From positions 12,271 to 76,270 of the forward strand of contig CAKPDJ010000001.1 in NCBI GenBank assembly GCA_934148875.1: a stretch of 64,000 nucleotides of DNA, given 5' to 3'. How positions within the stretch are numbered: the first letter of the stretch is position 1; each line of letters begins with the position of its first letter. This document shows, in pieces, positions 8,778-17,320 of this stretch. Source of the DNA: an uncultured Bacilli bacterium. Lineage in GTDB: Bacteria; Bacillota_I; Bacilli_A; RF39; UBA660. The notes below the pieces were generated by a model that saw only the letters and a program-made list of their open reading frames with translations, had not been told where the DNA came from and searched no databases. Position numbers and translations under genes: made by a program.

Positions 8778-8802
8778 AAAAAAAAGCATTATTGTAAATG
8801 CT
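8778..8802 (-). terminator. Terminator of the unknown gene 8816-9412
   Basis: AGCATT (8785-8790) pairs with AATGCT (8797-8802) and a T run follows on the minus strand. It separates the unknown gene from the rpsF operon. Confidence 0.75.
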
Positions 8803-8815
8803 TTTTGTGTTTTTT

Positions 8816-9412
8816 TTATGATTTTAGACGATTTAAACTCATTTCTAAATTTAACTGTTCTAAAGTTCTAGTTGTGGTTGGATTAGCATAGCATAATTCC
8901 TCTAATTGTTTCTTTTGTTCTGATGTTTTACCATAACTTCCTTGAACATATATATCGATAAAAGTAGAAATATTGTCGCTTATCCATTGTTTATATGAAT
9001 CTGTTTTACCAGAATACACCATGTCACTAACAAATTTTGAATACTCTTCAGATGTATCAGTTGGAATTAATTTTCTTAATATAGTTTCACTATAATTCCA
9101 TTTTTCTATTAATGTTTTTAAAAACAGAAAAACTAATTTATCTCGCCCTATTCTTACGATTTGGTTTCTTATTTCAAATTTGCTGGTAAAAGCATTATTA
9201 TTACCACTCATGTAACCATTTAATACTTCTTTTGCTAATTCCTTTTCTTGATACTCGTTAATATTAGGAAGTTGTTTTCTAATTGTGGTAGAGATAGAAA
9301 AATCTAAGTATTTTGAAATGTCTATAAGCCCTGTTACACCATTAAAATCAGGAATATTAGTAATATCAAAATTAGGACTTGTATAATCAAACGTTTGTGT
9401 ATCATTGTACAT
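8816..9412 (-). CDS. Hypothetical protein, about 198 residues
   Basis: Not recognised. The protein is soluble-looking, with no signal peptide or membrane segment, and is rich in Asn, Thr, Ser and Tyr. The N-terminal 35 residues look disordered (MYNDTQTFDYTSPNFD), followed by a mixed helical region (about residues 40-195). ATG 9412 is chosen over GTG 9421 because GGTGA lies five bases upstream. It has its own terminator downstream and is separated from the neighbouring helD gene by 48 bases. Codon use matches the neighbours. No function is proposed. Confidence 0.75.
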   Translation of the reverse strand: MYNDTQTFDYTSPNFDITNIPDFNGVTGLIDISKYLDFSISTTIRKQLPNINEYQEKELAKEVLNGYMSGNNNAFTSKFEIRNQIVRIGRDKLVFLFLKTLIEKWNYSETILRKLIPTDTSEEYSKFVSDMVYSGKTDSYKQWISDNISTFIDIYVQGSYGKTSEQKKQLEELCYANPTTTRTLEQLNLEMSLNRLKS

Positions 9413-9460
9413 ATTTATCACCTATGATAATTATAACATACTTTTTATTTATACTTATTA

Positions 9461-11500
9461 TTAATTTTGATTATAAATTATTAATTGATGTTGACATCTA
9501 GTGCAGGCTACATAGTATAAGTATTTTTCTTCTTTAGTATATTTATTATTTTTATCTGTATAAATAATAACTGAATCAAATTCTAATCCTTTGGCTGTAT
9601 AGGCTGGAACTACTATTAGATTTCTGTTAAATTTCTCAGTATTTGTTTCTAATAAACTTAATTCAGAATTAGTATCTTTTAATAAATTATATATTTTACT
9701 TGCTTCTTCATCTGTTTTAGTAATAATAGCGATTGATTTATAATTTTCCTTTAACTTGGCAATGTCATTGTTTAAGTCTTCTTTTAAGTTTAATTCTTCT
9801 TTAATTAATACTGGTAAGTGATTTTCTTTACGAATTGCGGTAACATAATTAAGACCTAATATTTTGTTTGTATATTCTATTATTTCTTTACTAGAACGAT
9901 AGGTTTTAGTTAACTCTAAAAATTTAGTATCTTCATCAAATATTTCTTCTAATTCCTTAAGACTTTCATATTTATAATATGGATTTATAGTTTGATTAAC
10001 ATCGCCTAGAATGGTAAATCCAGCTGTTGGGAAAATACTTTTAATTACTTGATACTGTAGTTTATTATAATCTTGAGCCTCATCTATTACGATCTGTTTT
10101 ATTTTTCCATAATAATTAAAGCCTTGTAATAAACCTTTAATGTATATAAATAAACAAGCATCTTCATAAGAAATATCTTTATTATTTGTAAACTCTTTTA
10201 TTTCACTATCAGATAAATATTTGGTATAGCTATTGGTAAAATACTCACTGTAATAAAAATTTTTGTATATTTCTTTAATGTTTATTTTTTTGTTTAACCT
10301 TTTATATAATTCTGATACTAACTTTTTGTGATTTGTTTTCTTACCATTATAATGAGTATCACATATTTTGGTAGCTATTACAGGAATAATATCGTAAAAT
10401 TTTAGATGATTATAACGCTCGCGTAAAAAATAATTTAATTCATCTTTTGTATAGGTAAAATCTCTAGTATCTAAATCATCAATAAAACATATTTCATTTC
10501 TAAGATTATCAATATAATTCTTTATATCTATAGCTGCTTGGTTGCTTTGTTTATATTTTATTAATTCCTTATTTATCGTTTTATCTTTATAAAATCTTTC
10601 AATAAACTTGGTAAATTCTTCAACATGATGATATTCATTTATATTTGATTCCATAAATTTATTAAATGTCGTTTGGAGAGTATTATCTTCTCCTAATTCC
10701 GGAAGAACATTTGAAATATATTCTGAGAAAACTTGGTTTGGAGAAAAGATTAAAACATTTTGTGAAGATAAATTTTTAATTTTATATAGAAGGAATGCTA
10801 TTCTATGTAGTGCTACACTTGTCTTACCACTTCCGGCAATACCTTGAACAATAAGCGTTTTATCCTCAGTATTTCTAATTACTTTGTTTTGTTCTTGTTG
10901 GATTGTATTAACAATGTTTTTCATTTTATCATTTGAATCTTCTGCTAGAACCTGCTGTAATACATCATCTTCAATATTGATACTAGTATCAAATATTCCT
11001 TTTAGTTTTCCATCTTCTATTTTGTATTGTCTTTTAACTTTTAAATCGCCACTTACTAATCCATCTGGAGATAAATAACTAGCTTTACCAACTTCATGAT
11101 CATAAAATAAGCTACATATAGGACTTCGCCAATCGTGAATATAATATTCTAAATCATCCTCAACATGAGTAATACCAATATATATTTCTTCCTCATTTAT
11201 GTTATCTCTAAAAATTATCTTACCAAAATACGGATTACCTTGAATTCTAAATAATGTCTGAAAATATTTACTTTTTCTTTCCATTTTTAATACTTCAGCA
11301 TCTGATTCAGCCATCATAAAGCGCATTTCGGCTGGATCCATATCATGTTTTGAGTCCCATATTAATTCTTTGAATTCTTGAATTTTATCTTCTTTATCAT
11401 AAAATTCTTGTCCTAATTCTGAAATCTTATTACGAACAATTTTTAGTGTTCTATCTAGGTGGTTTTCTTCATACATTTTTTCTTTTTGACTTAACTCCAT
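9461..11500 (-). CDS. helD: HelD-like RNA polymerase-recycling ATPase (UvrD/Rep superfamily)
   Basis: A 679-residue superfamily-1 ATPase with the HelD layout: an N-terminal coiled coil (about 1-75) that in HelD enters the RNA polymerase secondary channel, a segment with IYIGITHVEDDLEYYIHDWRS, Walker A VQGIAGSGKTSVALHR (about 218-233), a helicase-like middle region with IVIDEAQDYNKLQ and LGDVNQTINP, and a C-terminal part with TYRSSKEIIEYT and YVACTRCQHQL. HelD proteins release stalled RNA polymerase from DNA. It lacks the canonical long helicase regions of PcrA/UvrD. A promoter and a possible attenuator precede it. The start has AAAGGAGG six bases upstream. Confidence 0.9.
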   Translation of the reverse strand: MELSQKEKMYEENHLDRTLKIVRNKISELGQEFYDKEDKIQEFKELIWDSKHDMDPAEMRFMMAESDAEVLKMERKSKYFQTLFRIQGNPYFGKIIFRDNINEEEIYIGITHVEDDLEYYIHDWRSPICSLFYDHEVGKASYLSPDGLVSGDLKVKRQYKIEDGKLKGIFDTSINIEDDVLQQVLAEDSNDKMKNIVNTIQQEQNKVIRNTEDKTLIVQGIAGSGKTSVALHRIAFLLYKIKNLSSQNVLIFSPNQVFSEYISNVLPELGEDNTLQTTFNKFMESNINEYHHVEEFTKFIERFYKDKTINKELIKYKQSNQAAIDIKNYIDNLRNEICFIDDLDTRDFTYTKDELNYFLRERYNHLKFYDIIPVIATKICDTHYNGKKTNHKKLVSELYKRLNKKINIKEIYKNFYYSEYFTNSYTKYLSDSEIKEFTNNKDISYEDACLFIYIKGLLQGFNYYGKIKQIVIDEAQDYNKLQYQVIKSIFPTAGFTILGDVNQTINPYYKYESLKELEEIFDEDTKFLELTKTYRSSKEIIEYTNKILGLNYVTAIRKENHLPVLIKEELNLKEDLNNDIAKLKENYKSIAIITKTDEEASKIYNLLKDTNSELSLLETNTEKFNRNLIVVPAYTAKGLEFDSVIIYTDKNNKYTKEEKYLYYVACTRCQHQLIIYNQN

Positions 11501-11520
11501 TTTTACCTCCTTTAAACGCC

Positions 11521-11544
11521 AAAAAAACGATATTTTTCAATCGT
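11521..11544 (-). terminator. Candidate attenuator hairpin in the helD leader
   Basis: Reading on the minus strand, ACGAT (11540-11544) pairs with ATCGT (11527-11531) across an eight-base loop and is followed by seven T. It lies between the helD promoter and the helD ribosome site, so transcription may stop before the gene unless read through. The stem is only five to six base pairs. Confidence 0.45.
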
Positions 11545-11577
11545 CTATATTTATCCGTAAATACTGGGTGCAAATTG

Positions 11578-11606
11578 ATAATATCATTTTATCGTTTATT
11601 TGTCTA
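11578..11606 (-). promoter_or_regulatory. helD: Promoter of helD
   Basis: On the minus strand TAGACA (11606-11601), a 17-base spacer, then TATTAT (11583-11578). Transcription would begin near 11571, leaving a leader of about 70 bases before the ATG at 11500. Confidence 0.6.
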
Positions 11607-11614
11607 GAATAAAA

Positions 11615-11636
11615 GAAAAAAACTGATTAATCATCA
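11615..11636 (-). terminator. Terminator of the Bax-inhibitor-1 family gene
   Basis: CTGAT pairs with ATCAG (11622-11636), followed on the minus strand by a run of seven T. It overlaps the stop codon of the gene ending at 11627. Confidence 0.7.
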
Positions 11637-12268
11637 GCTTTTCCAAATAATCTTAATAAATCGATAAATATATTAATAAAGTCTAAGTATAGTTCAAAGG
11701 CTCCTATTACAGCAAGATTATCTTCAGCAAGGAAACCATTTAATCTTTTAATTTTTTGTACATCATAGGCAATATAACCTAAGAAAATAATGATGCTTAT
11801 ACATGAAATCACTAAATCAAATGTAGAATTTCCTAAGAAAATATTTATAATACTACAAATAATTATACCTAATAACATCATTAATAGGTAAGTTCCTAAT
11901 TTACTTAAATCTATTTTAGTGGTTTTACCTATTAGGGCAAACACTAAAAATAATAATGATGTAATACCAAAAACTAATAATATTGATTCTAGTTTATAAA
12001 CTATAAATACTGATGAAAATGTTAAACCTGTTAAGAATGTATATAATAAATAACATATTCTAGCTGTTGTTGGACTCATTTTGTGGATTCTTGCTGATAA
12101 AAATATTGCTAGTAATAATTCTACTACCACTAATATCCAGTAGAAACCTCCGCTAAATATTACTGATAATGCTGATTCATTTGTGGTTGTATAAATGCCT
12201 GTTAAAAATGTCATTAGCATACCTATAAATAACCATAGGAATACTTTTGAATATATTTTATTTTCCAT
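11627..12268 (-). CDS. Bax inhibitor-1/YccA (LifeGuard) family membrane protein
   Basis: A 213-residue protein composed almost entirely of hydrophobic helices, about seven, with short loops and a conserved C-terminal part (AYDVQKIKRL and FELYLDFINIFIDLLRLFG) characteristic of the BI-1/YccA/YetJ family. Bacterial members such as YetJ form pH-sensitive calcium leak channels. The gene is 15 bases downstream of a small unknown gene and is probably co-transcribed with it and ychF. The family is confident; calcium transport is inferred from relatives. Confidence 0.9.
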   Translation of the reverse strand: MENKIYSKVFLWLFIGMLMTFLTGIYTTTNESALSVIFSGGFYWILVVVELLLAIFLSARIHKMSPTTARICYLLYTFLTGLTFSSVFIVYKLESILLVFGITSLLFLVFALIGKTTKIDLSKLGTYLLMMLLGIIICSIINIFLGNSTFDLVISCISIIIFLGYIAYDVQKIKRLNGFLAEDNLAVIGAFELYLDFINIFIDLLRLFGKADD

Positions 12269-12282
12269 TATTTTTCCTCCAT

Positions 12283-12720
12283 TTACATTCTATGTCTATG
12301 TTCTTCAACTTTTGATTGTTCTTCAATAGTAATATTATTAGCTGCTAGTACCTCTTTTATTTTAGAAACGATATTATAATCTACAATCGCATTAGCAACA
12401 TATCTATTTTCATTGTCATCAGAAACTTTAGTATATGCTGGTATTATTCCAATAAGTGGATATAACATTTTTGATATATCACTGACTGTCATTCCATCAC
12501 TATGTTTTTCTATTATAATAGAATGAATATATGGATAAGTAGTCATTCTGGTAAGACTACCAAGTCCATCTGGAGTTAGATAATTTGTTTGATTGTTATT
12601 TGAAAATAAATCTTCCATTGTTACTTCTACATTGGCAATAATTTGTTTATTCTCTTTCACGTTCATTGATATTGTTTCTGCATTTTCTAGTTGGCTATGT
12701 TTGATATTTAATAGTTCCAT
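12283..12720 (-). CDS. Hypothetical protein, 145 residues, between ychF and the BI-1 family gene
   Basis: Not recognised. The protein is soluble, begins MELLNIKHSQLENAETISM, and has alternating hydrophobic and polar stretches typical of a mixed alpha/beta fold, with a central conserved-looking part (TTYPYIHSIIIEKHSDGMTV, then MLYPLIGIIPAYTKV). The C-terminus is charged (KVEEHRHRM). A clear AAAGGAG ribosome site precedes the start. It lies 11 bases after ychF and 14 bases before the membrane protein gene, so it is likely in the same transcript. No function is proposed. Confidence 0.75.
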   Translation of the reverse strand: MELLNIKHSQLENAETISMNVKENKQIIANVEVTMEDLFSNNNQTNYLTPDGLGSLTRMTTYPYIHSIIIEKHSDGMTVSDISKMLYPLIGIIPAYTKVSDDNENRYVANAIVDYNIVSKIKEVLAANNITIEEQSKVEEHRHRM

Positions 12721-12731
12721 TTTGTTCTCCT

Positions 12732-13832
12732 TTATACATTAAATCTAAAATAGCATATATCGCCATCTTGCATTATGTAATCCTTTCCTTCTAGTCTAGC
12801 ACGTCCTGCCTCTTTTACTTTTAACTCACTTCCGCAAGATATTAAATCATCATATGACATAACTTCGGCTCTAATAAAGCCTTTTTCAAAATCAGTATGG
12901 ATAATACCAGCACATTCTTTAGCATTCATTCCTTTTTTGAAAGTCCATGCTCTTACTTCATCTTTTCCTACAGTAAAATAGGTTGCTAGTCCTAATAAAT
13001 CATAGGTTGCTTTAATAAGTTTATCCAAACCACTCATTTCTATTCCTAATGCAGCTAGCATTTCTTGGTGATCATCATCTTCTAGTTGACTTAGTTCTTC
13101 TTCGATTTTTGCACAAACTTTTATTACTTTGGCATTTTCTTTACTAGCATATTCTTTTACCCTTTGAACATAATCATTATCTTTGGTAGCAACTTCGTCT
13201 TCATTTATATTAGCCATATAAATAATTGGTTTTAGGGTAAGAAAATTATATGATTTTATAGCATGTAATTCTCCTTTAGTAAAATCTACAGTTCTTAATG
13301 CCTCATTTTTTTCAAGAGCTAGTTTAGCTTTTGTAAGGGCTTCTAATTCTTGGATATCATCCTTATCTTTTCCAGCCTTTACTTTTTTTTCTATTTTTTC
13401 AATTCTATTACCAATACTTTCTAAATCTGCTAATACTAATTCTAGATTAATAATTTCAATGTCCCTAATTGGGTCAACTTCACCTTCTACATGAATAATA
13501 TCTTTATTATCAAAACATCTTACTACTTCCACAATAGCATCAGTTTCTCTAATATGAGATAGAAATTTATTTCCTAAACCTTCACCTTGGCTAGCACCTT
13601 TTACTAATCCCGCAATATCAGTAAATTCAAAAGCTGTTGGTATTAATCTAGTTGGGTTGTATAAATCATTAAGAATTTCTAATCTTTCATCTGGTACTGT
13701 TACTACACCAACATTAGGTTCAATTGTAGCAAAAGGATAATTTGCTGCTAGAATACTTTTCTTGGTAATTGCATTAAATAAAGTTGATTTTCCGACGTTT
13801 GGAAGTCCTACTATTCCTGCTGTTAATCCCAT
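12732..13832 (-). CDS. ychF: Ribosome-binding ATPase/GTPase YchF (OLA1 family)
   Basis: A 366-residue Obg-related P-loop protein. It opens with [19 protein letters not shown] (P loop at about residues 6-20), has the switch motifs [14 protein letters not shown] and GEGLGNKFL, a central coiled coil (about 140-175), NINEDE in place of the canonical NKxD, and a C-terminal TGS domain ending in [11 protein letters not shown]. YchF proteins prefer ATP and associate with the ribosome in stress and translation control. In B. subtilis it sits between the parB/mscS genes and rpsF, matching the order here. Confidence 0.96.
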   Translation of the reverse strand: MGLTAGIVGLPNVGKSTLFNAITKKSILAANYPFATIEPNVGVVTVPDERLEILNDLYNPTRLIPTAFEFTDIAGLVKGASQGEGLGNKFLSHIRETDAIVEVVRCFDNKDIIHVEGEVDPIRDIEIINLELVLADLESIGNRIEKIEKKVKAGKDKDDIQELEALTKAKLALEKNEALRTVDFTKGELHAIKSYNFLTLKPIIYMANINEDEVATKDNDYVQRVKEYASKENAKVIKVCAKIEEELSQLEDDDHQEMLAALGIEMSGLDKLIKATYDLLGLATYFTVGKDEVRAWTFKKGMNAKECAGIIHTDFEKGFIRAEVMSYDDLISCGSELKVKEAGRARLEGKDYIMQDGDICYFRFNV

Positions 13833-14000
13833 ACTTATACCTCTTTTCTTAGTACATTATATCATTTATTTGATAAAAATCATATATTTTTAACGTTTTC
13901 ACATAATATAACATATTAATTTAGCGGATAAAAGAGTAAAATTTAAAAATTTTATTTACCTTGATCATTACCTTTTTCAAAAAATATATTTTCTTATATT

Positions 14001-14038
14001 AAAAAACAAAGAATAGTAATATTTATTTCTTACTATTC
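14001..14038 (-). terminator. Terminator of the three-gene ABC transporter operon
   Basis: GAATAGTAA (14011-14019) pairs with TTACTATTC (14030-14038) across a ten-base loop; on the minus strand TTTGTTTTTT follows. It sits just beyond the ATPase gene. The remaining intergenic bases up to ychF (13833-14000) show nothing else recognisable. Confidence 0.75.
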
Positions 14039-14051
14039 CTTGTTTACTTTT

Positions 14052-14702
14052 TTACTTATTTTTATTTTTAGTTTCTATTTTTATTTTACCACCATCAAAT
14101 TTATATATTACATCTGCTAGATTTTCAATATCTTCTTTTATATGACTGGCTAAAATTATTATTTTACCTTTCTTTCGTTCTTCTTTTAAGATACCACGTA
14201 ATTTTACTGCTGTTTCTTCCTCTATTCCATTGAATGGTTCATCTAATATCATAACTTCAGGGTCTTCCATTAATACTTGAGCAATTCCTAATTTTTGTTT
14301 CATTCCTAATGAATATTTACTATATTTTTTATCTTTTTCTTCATATAAATTTACTTTTCGTAATGCTTCTTCTATTTCGTGCCTACCTATTTTATTTTGA
14401 ATATTTGCTAACATTTCTAGATTTTCGTAACCTGTTAATTCTTCTATAAAATTTGGTGATTCTATCAGTGCTCTGGTGTTACTAGGAATCTTTTCTTCTT
14501 TAAATATATTAGTTTCATCATATAGAACTTCACCATTAGTTGGTTCATAAAGTGCACATAATATTTTTAAAAAAACACTTTTTCCACTACCATTTCTTCC
14601 AATTAAACCATATATTTTTCCTTTTTCAAAAGTAACTGATATATTATCTAAAATTAGTATTTTTTTGAATTCTTTTGATAAATTTTTAACCTCTATTTTC
14701 AT
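14052..14702 (-). CDS. ABC transporter ATP-binding protein
   Basis: A 216-residue ATPase with Walker A GLIGRNGSGKSVFLKIL (about residues 33-49), Q-loop region, signature YSLGMKQKLGIAQ (about 128-140), Walker B VMILDEPFNG and the switch histidine in LASHIKEDI. The closest general type is the subunit of ABC-2 exporters for antibiotics or peptides. ATG 14702 is chosen because GGAGG lies just before it, inside the end of the upstream permease gene; an in-frame ATG at 14714 overlaps this ribosome site. With two upstream membrane proteins it forms a complete transporter operon. The substrate is unknown. Confidence 0.92.
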   Translation of the reverse strand: MKIEVKNLSKEFKKILILDNISVTFEKGKIYGLIGRNGSGKSVFLKILCALYEPTNGEVLYDETNIFKEEKIPSNTRALIESPNFIEELTGYENLEMLANIQNKIGRHEIEEALRKVNLYEEKDKKYSKYSLGMKQKLGIAQVLMEDPEVMILDEPFNGIEEETAVKLRGILKEERKKGKIIILASHIKEDIENLADVIYKFDGGKIKIETKNKNK

Positions 14703-14703
14703 A

Positions 14704-16173
14704 TTATCCTCCATTTTCTATATTTTCGAAAATAATTCGTCCCTTTCTTTGAAATAAACCTATAATTAATATAATGTTAATTAACATTACTAAAATTAAA
14801 TAAATAATATTTTGAGTAATAATTGGCTTTGATAATAAAAATAACATTGGAATAAAGAAAACTAATGATATAGTTTTAAATTTTTCTAAACTATAACTAG
14901 TAAATAAACACATTACTGCTGTTAGTTCAATAATAGTAGTAAATATTAAATCATTTAAAAAATATTTAAATATTAGTAATAGTGATAGTTTAGTGTTAAT
15001 AGAAAAAATTATATATAGTATTGTGTATGTGATTGATTTTAATGCCATAGTTATCAAAAATACTGATACTATTTTTATTATTATTAATTTTATTGGCTTT
15101 AATCTCAAGAACCATATTTCATTTTTTAGTTGGGTATCTCTTAATATGATTTTAAATGATATATAAGTATATGTAAGCCAACTTATTAAAGAAATTAATA
15201 ATTTTGGAAGTTCGTCACCATATTTATATGAAATACCTAAAATGTATGTAAATTCATCAGTTCCAAGTTTAATATTTATACCATTATAAAACCATAGTAT
15301 AAGTGATACTAATAATATTATATAAATTATTATTAACCATTTTAGTTTACGGATTACTGTATTGAAACTATGTTTTATTAGATATAAACTATTTTTGATG
15401 GTTTGCATAGTTATTTTAGTTTTTTTGTTGATTAATGTTTCAGTTATTTGTAAGATTAGCATTGATAATAGAATATATAAAATATTTATACTTAATTCAA
15501 ATGGATAAGAAGAATAATTTAATGGTAATAAAAATCTATATATTGAAAATCCAATATCAGTTATTGAGTTTATTATTAAATCACTTGGAATATTTCCATA
15601 ATAGAAAATCAGTAACAATAAAGTTGCAATTAAAGTTGTGGTTACTTTTGGAGAAAAGATTTTTGACATAGTAATTGTATATATTGAAAATATTTGTATC
15701 CATATGTAACACCTTATAAAATACCAAAGGGAATATATAATACTGGATACATTAGGTATCTTTATTGAATAATTGAAATTGAAAATATATAGTATTAATA
15801 CATATATAAATAGAAATAATAGATTGAGGATAAATATGAATGTATTACTGAAAAGGACAGTTCCTATTATTTTTTTTGTACAATTATTTTTAGTTTTATT
15901 TCTTAGGTGATAGAATTGATTACTAGAAAATAATTGATACAAGTAAACTGTATTAAATAAATATAATATAAAAGTTAAAAATAAATAGATGTCATTTGAA
16001 AATATTAATATCAATAGTTCATGTAATTGAGAAATATTTATGCCATATGAAATAGCACATAATCCTCCCTGAAATAGATTAAGTAGGATTAAACATATAA
16101 TAATTACTTTGAATGGTATCGTCTTTTTAGTATAATTAAACATTTTTCTTTGAAATTTATATTCATCTTTCAT
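14704..16173 (-). CDS. Large multi-spanning membrane protein, probable ABC-2 type permease
   Basis: A 489-residue hydrophobic protein with roughly twelve membrane helices and short basic loops. No sequence motif was recognised, but its stop codon abuts the ATPase start (ribosome site of the ATPase lies inside its last codons) and it overlaps the upstream membrane protein by 11 bases, so it is very probably the permease of this ABC transporter. Codon use is strongly skewed to A/T, even more than its neighbours, reflecting the Ile/Leu/Phe/Asn content. The function and substrate are unknown. Confidence 0.8.
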   Translation of the reverse strand: MKDEYKFQRKMFNYTKKTIPFKVIIICLILLNLFQGGLCAISYGINISQLHELLILIFSNDIYLFLTFILYLFNTVYLYQLFSSNQFYHLRNKTKNNCTKKIIGTVLFSNTFIFILNLLFLFIYVLILYIFNFNYSIKIPNVSSIIYSLWYFIRCYIWIQIFSIYTITMSKIFSPKVTTTLIATLLLLIFYYGNIPSDLIINSITDIGFSIYRFLLPLNYSSYPFELSINILYILLSMLILQITETLINKKTKITMQTIKNSLYLIKHSFNTVIRKLKWLIIIYIILLVSLILWFYNGINIKLGTDEFTYILGISYKYGDELPKLLISLISWLTYTYISFKIILRDTQLKNEIWFLRLKPIKLIIIKIVSVFLITMALKSITYTILYIIFSINTKLSLLLIFKYFLNDLIFTTIIELTAVMCLFTSYSLEKFKTISLVFFIPMLFLLSKPIITQNIIYLILVMLINIILIIGLFQRKGRIIFENIENGG

Positions 16174-17083
16174 TTATAGTCACATACCTTTCTTTTTTAT
16201 GATAAAGTATAAACATTATGAGAGAAGAAATTATAACATAAATAATTGATGTATAAATAATATATTCGAAGTGATTTATCTCTGAGCCAAATACCCATAC
16301 TTCTGGTTCGGACAAAGCAATGGCGAATTCGCCCATTTTTAGGTATCTTCCAAATATTCTTCCTAAAAAAGTTACGATTGTTGTTTGGGTAAATAAATAA
16401 CATAAATAAACTCCTATTATGTTAACTATAAAATTTTTTGACTTATAAAATATTAAATATGCTGTATTTATATAGTAGATACTGTGTAGCATTAAACTAA
16501 AAATCATAGTTGAAAAATATGGTAACCATAATGATCTAGCATATTGTCTTTCACTCCAAAAAGTATCACCCCATAACTCCATTTCACCAGGTTGATATTG
16601 AAATTTGAACTTAGAAATACAACATACAATAAAAAAAGTTATTAGTAGAAATATTGGTAAAATTAAAATACATTTTAATGATTTCTTATAGTGATTTAGA
16701 AAATAACGCTTATAACTTTGTCTAGTTAGCTTGTTTTTAAACATACCACTTTTAGTATCTTGATAGAAATGCCAGATAGCTGGAACTGCAACAAAAATTA
16801 TCGCAATCAAACTTAACATCTCGATTGTTGCTTCTCCTCCTACTAATATGTATATAAATAATAGTGGTGCTGGAGGAATTTTTGAACTATCTAGATTATT
16901 TTTTATACTAATACAATTGTCTGGCATTACTGTTTCTTGTTGACATTTATCATATGCTTGTTGTGTTGATGATTTTAATTCATAATAATGTTTCATAAAA
17001 TTATTTAAACCAAAAAGAAACCATATTATTAGTATTAATATTGATATAATTATTAAAATATTATTTTTTATGAATTTTTTCAT
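16163..17083 (-). CDS. Membrane protein, first gene of the ABC transporter operon
   Basis: A 306-residue protein with an N-terminal membrane helix (about residues 9-29), an extracellular loop of some 45 residues holding two cysteines, and about five further helices. The region IWHFYQDTKSGMFKNKLTRQSYKRY between helices resembles the cytoplasmic coupling segment of ABC-2 permeases. It overlaps the 489-residue membrane protein by 11 bases and is the first gene of the operon; TTTTAGGAG precedes the start. Likely a second permease subunit or an accessory protein. Low specificity: only its membership in the transporter operon is well supported. Confidence 0.78.
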   Translation of the reverse strand: MKKFIKNNILIIISILILIIWFLFGLNNFMKHYYELKSSTQQAYDKCQQETVMPDNCISIKNNLDSSKIPPAPLLFIYILVGGEATIEMLSLIAIIFVAVPAIWHFYQDTKSGMFKNKLTRQSYKRYFLNHYKKSLKCILILPIFLLITFFIVCCISKFKFQYQPGEMELWGDTFWSERQYARSLWLPYFSTMIFSLMLHSIYYINTAYLIFYKSKNFIVNIIGVYLCYLFTQTTIVTFLGRIFGRYLKMGEFAIALSEPEVWVFGSEINHFEYIIYTSIIYVIISSLIMFILYHKKERYVTINER

Positions 17084-17292
17084 ATTTTACTCCTAAAATA
17101 ATACAAGAGAGCTATGTAACTTAGTTAAATATCTAATTTAGTATTTATACTTAGTATCACTTGATTATAGCACTATATATGTATATTATAGACATTCTTT
17201 CTATATAAAGACGAAATTGATTATAAAATGTCGTTTTTTGTTGGTATGAATTTAATAATTGGTAATATTTAAAGCAAAATAACAAAATTTAT

Positions 17293-17320
17293 AATAAAAA
17301 GACAGCTTATTAGTTGTCTT
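17293..17320 (-). terminator. Terminator of the AbgT-type transporter gene
   Basis: AAGACA (17299-17304) pairs with TGTCTT (17315-17320), with a T-rich tract following on the minus strand. The rest of the 17084-17298 gap holds AT-rich sequence with possible minus-strand promoters for the ABC operon (TATAAT-like hexamers near 17190) but nothing distinctive. Confidence 0.7.

Noticed and set aside
16197..16403. A second minus-strand frame of 68 codons within the 306-residue membrane protein gene, as a possible frameshifted piece.
   Set aside because: The main frame is continuous through this stretch with consistent membrane helices, so no frameshift is needed.
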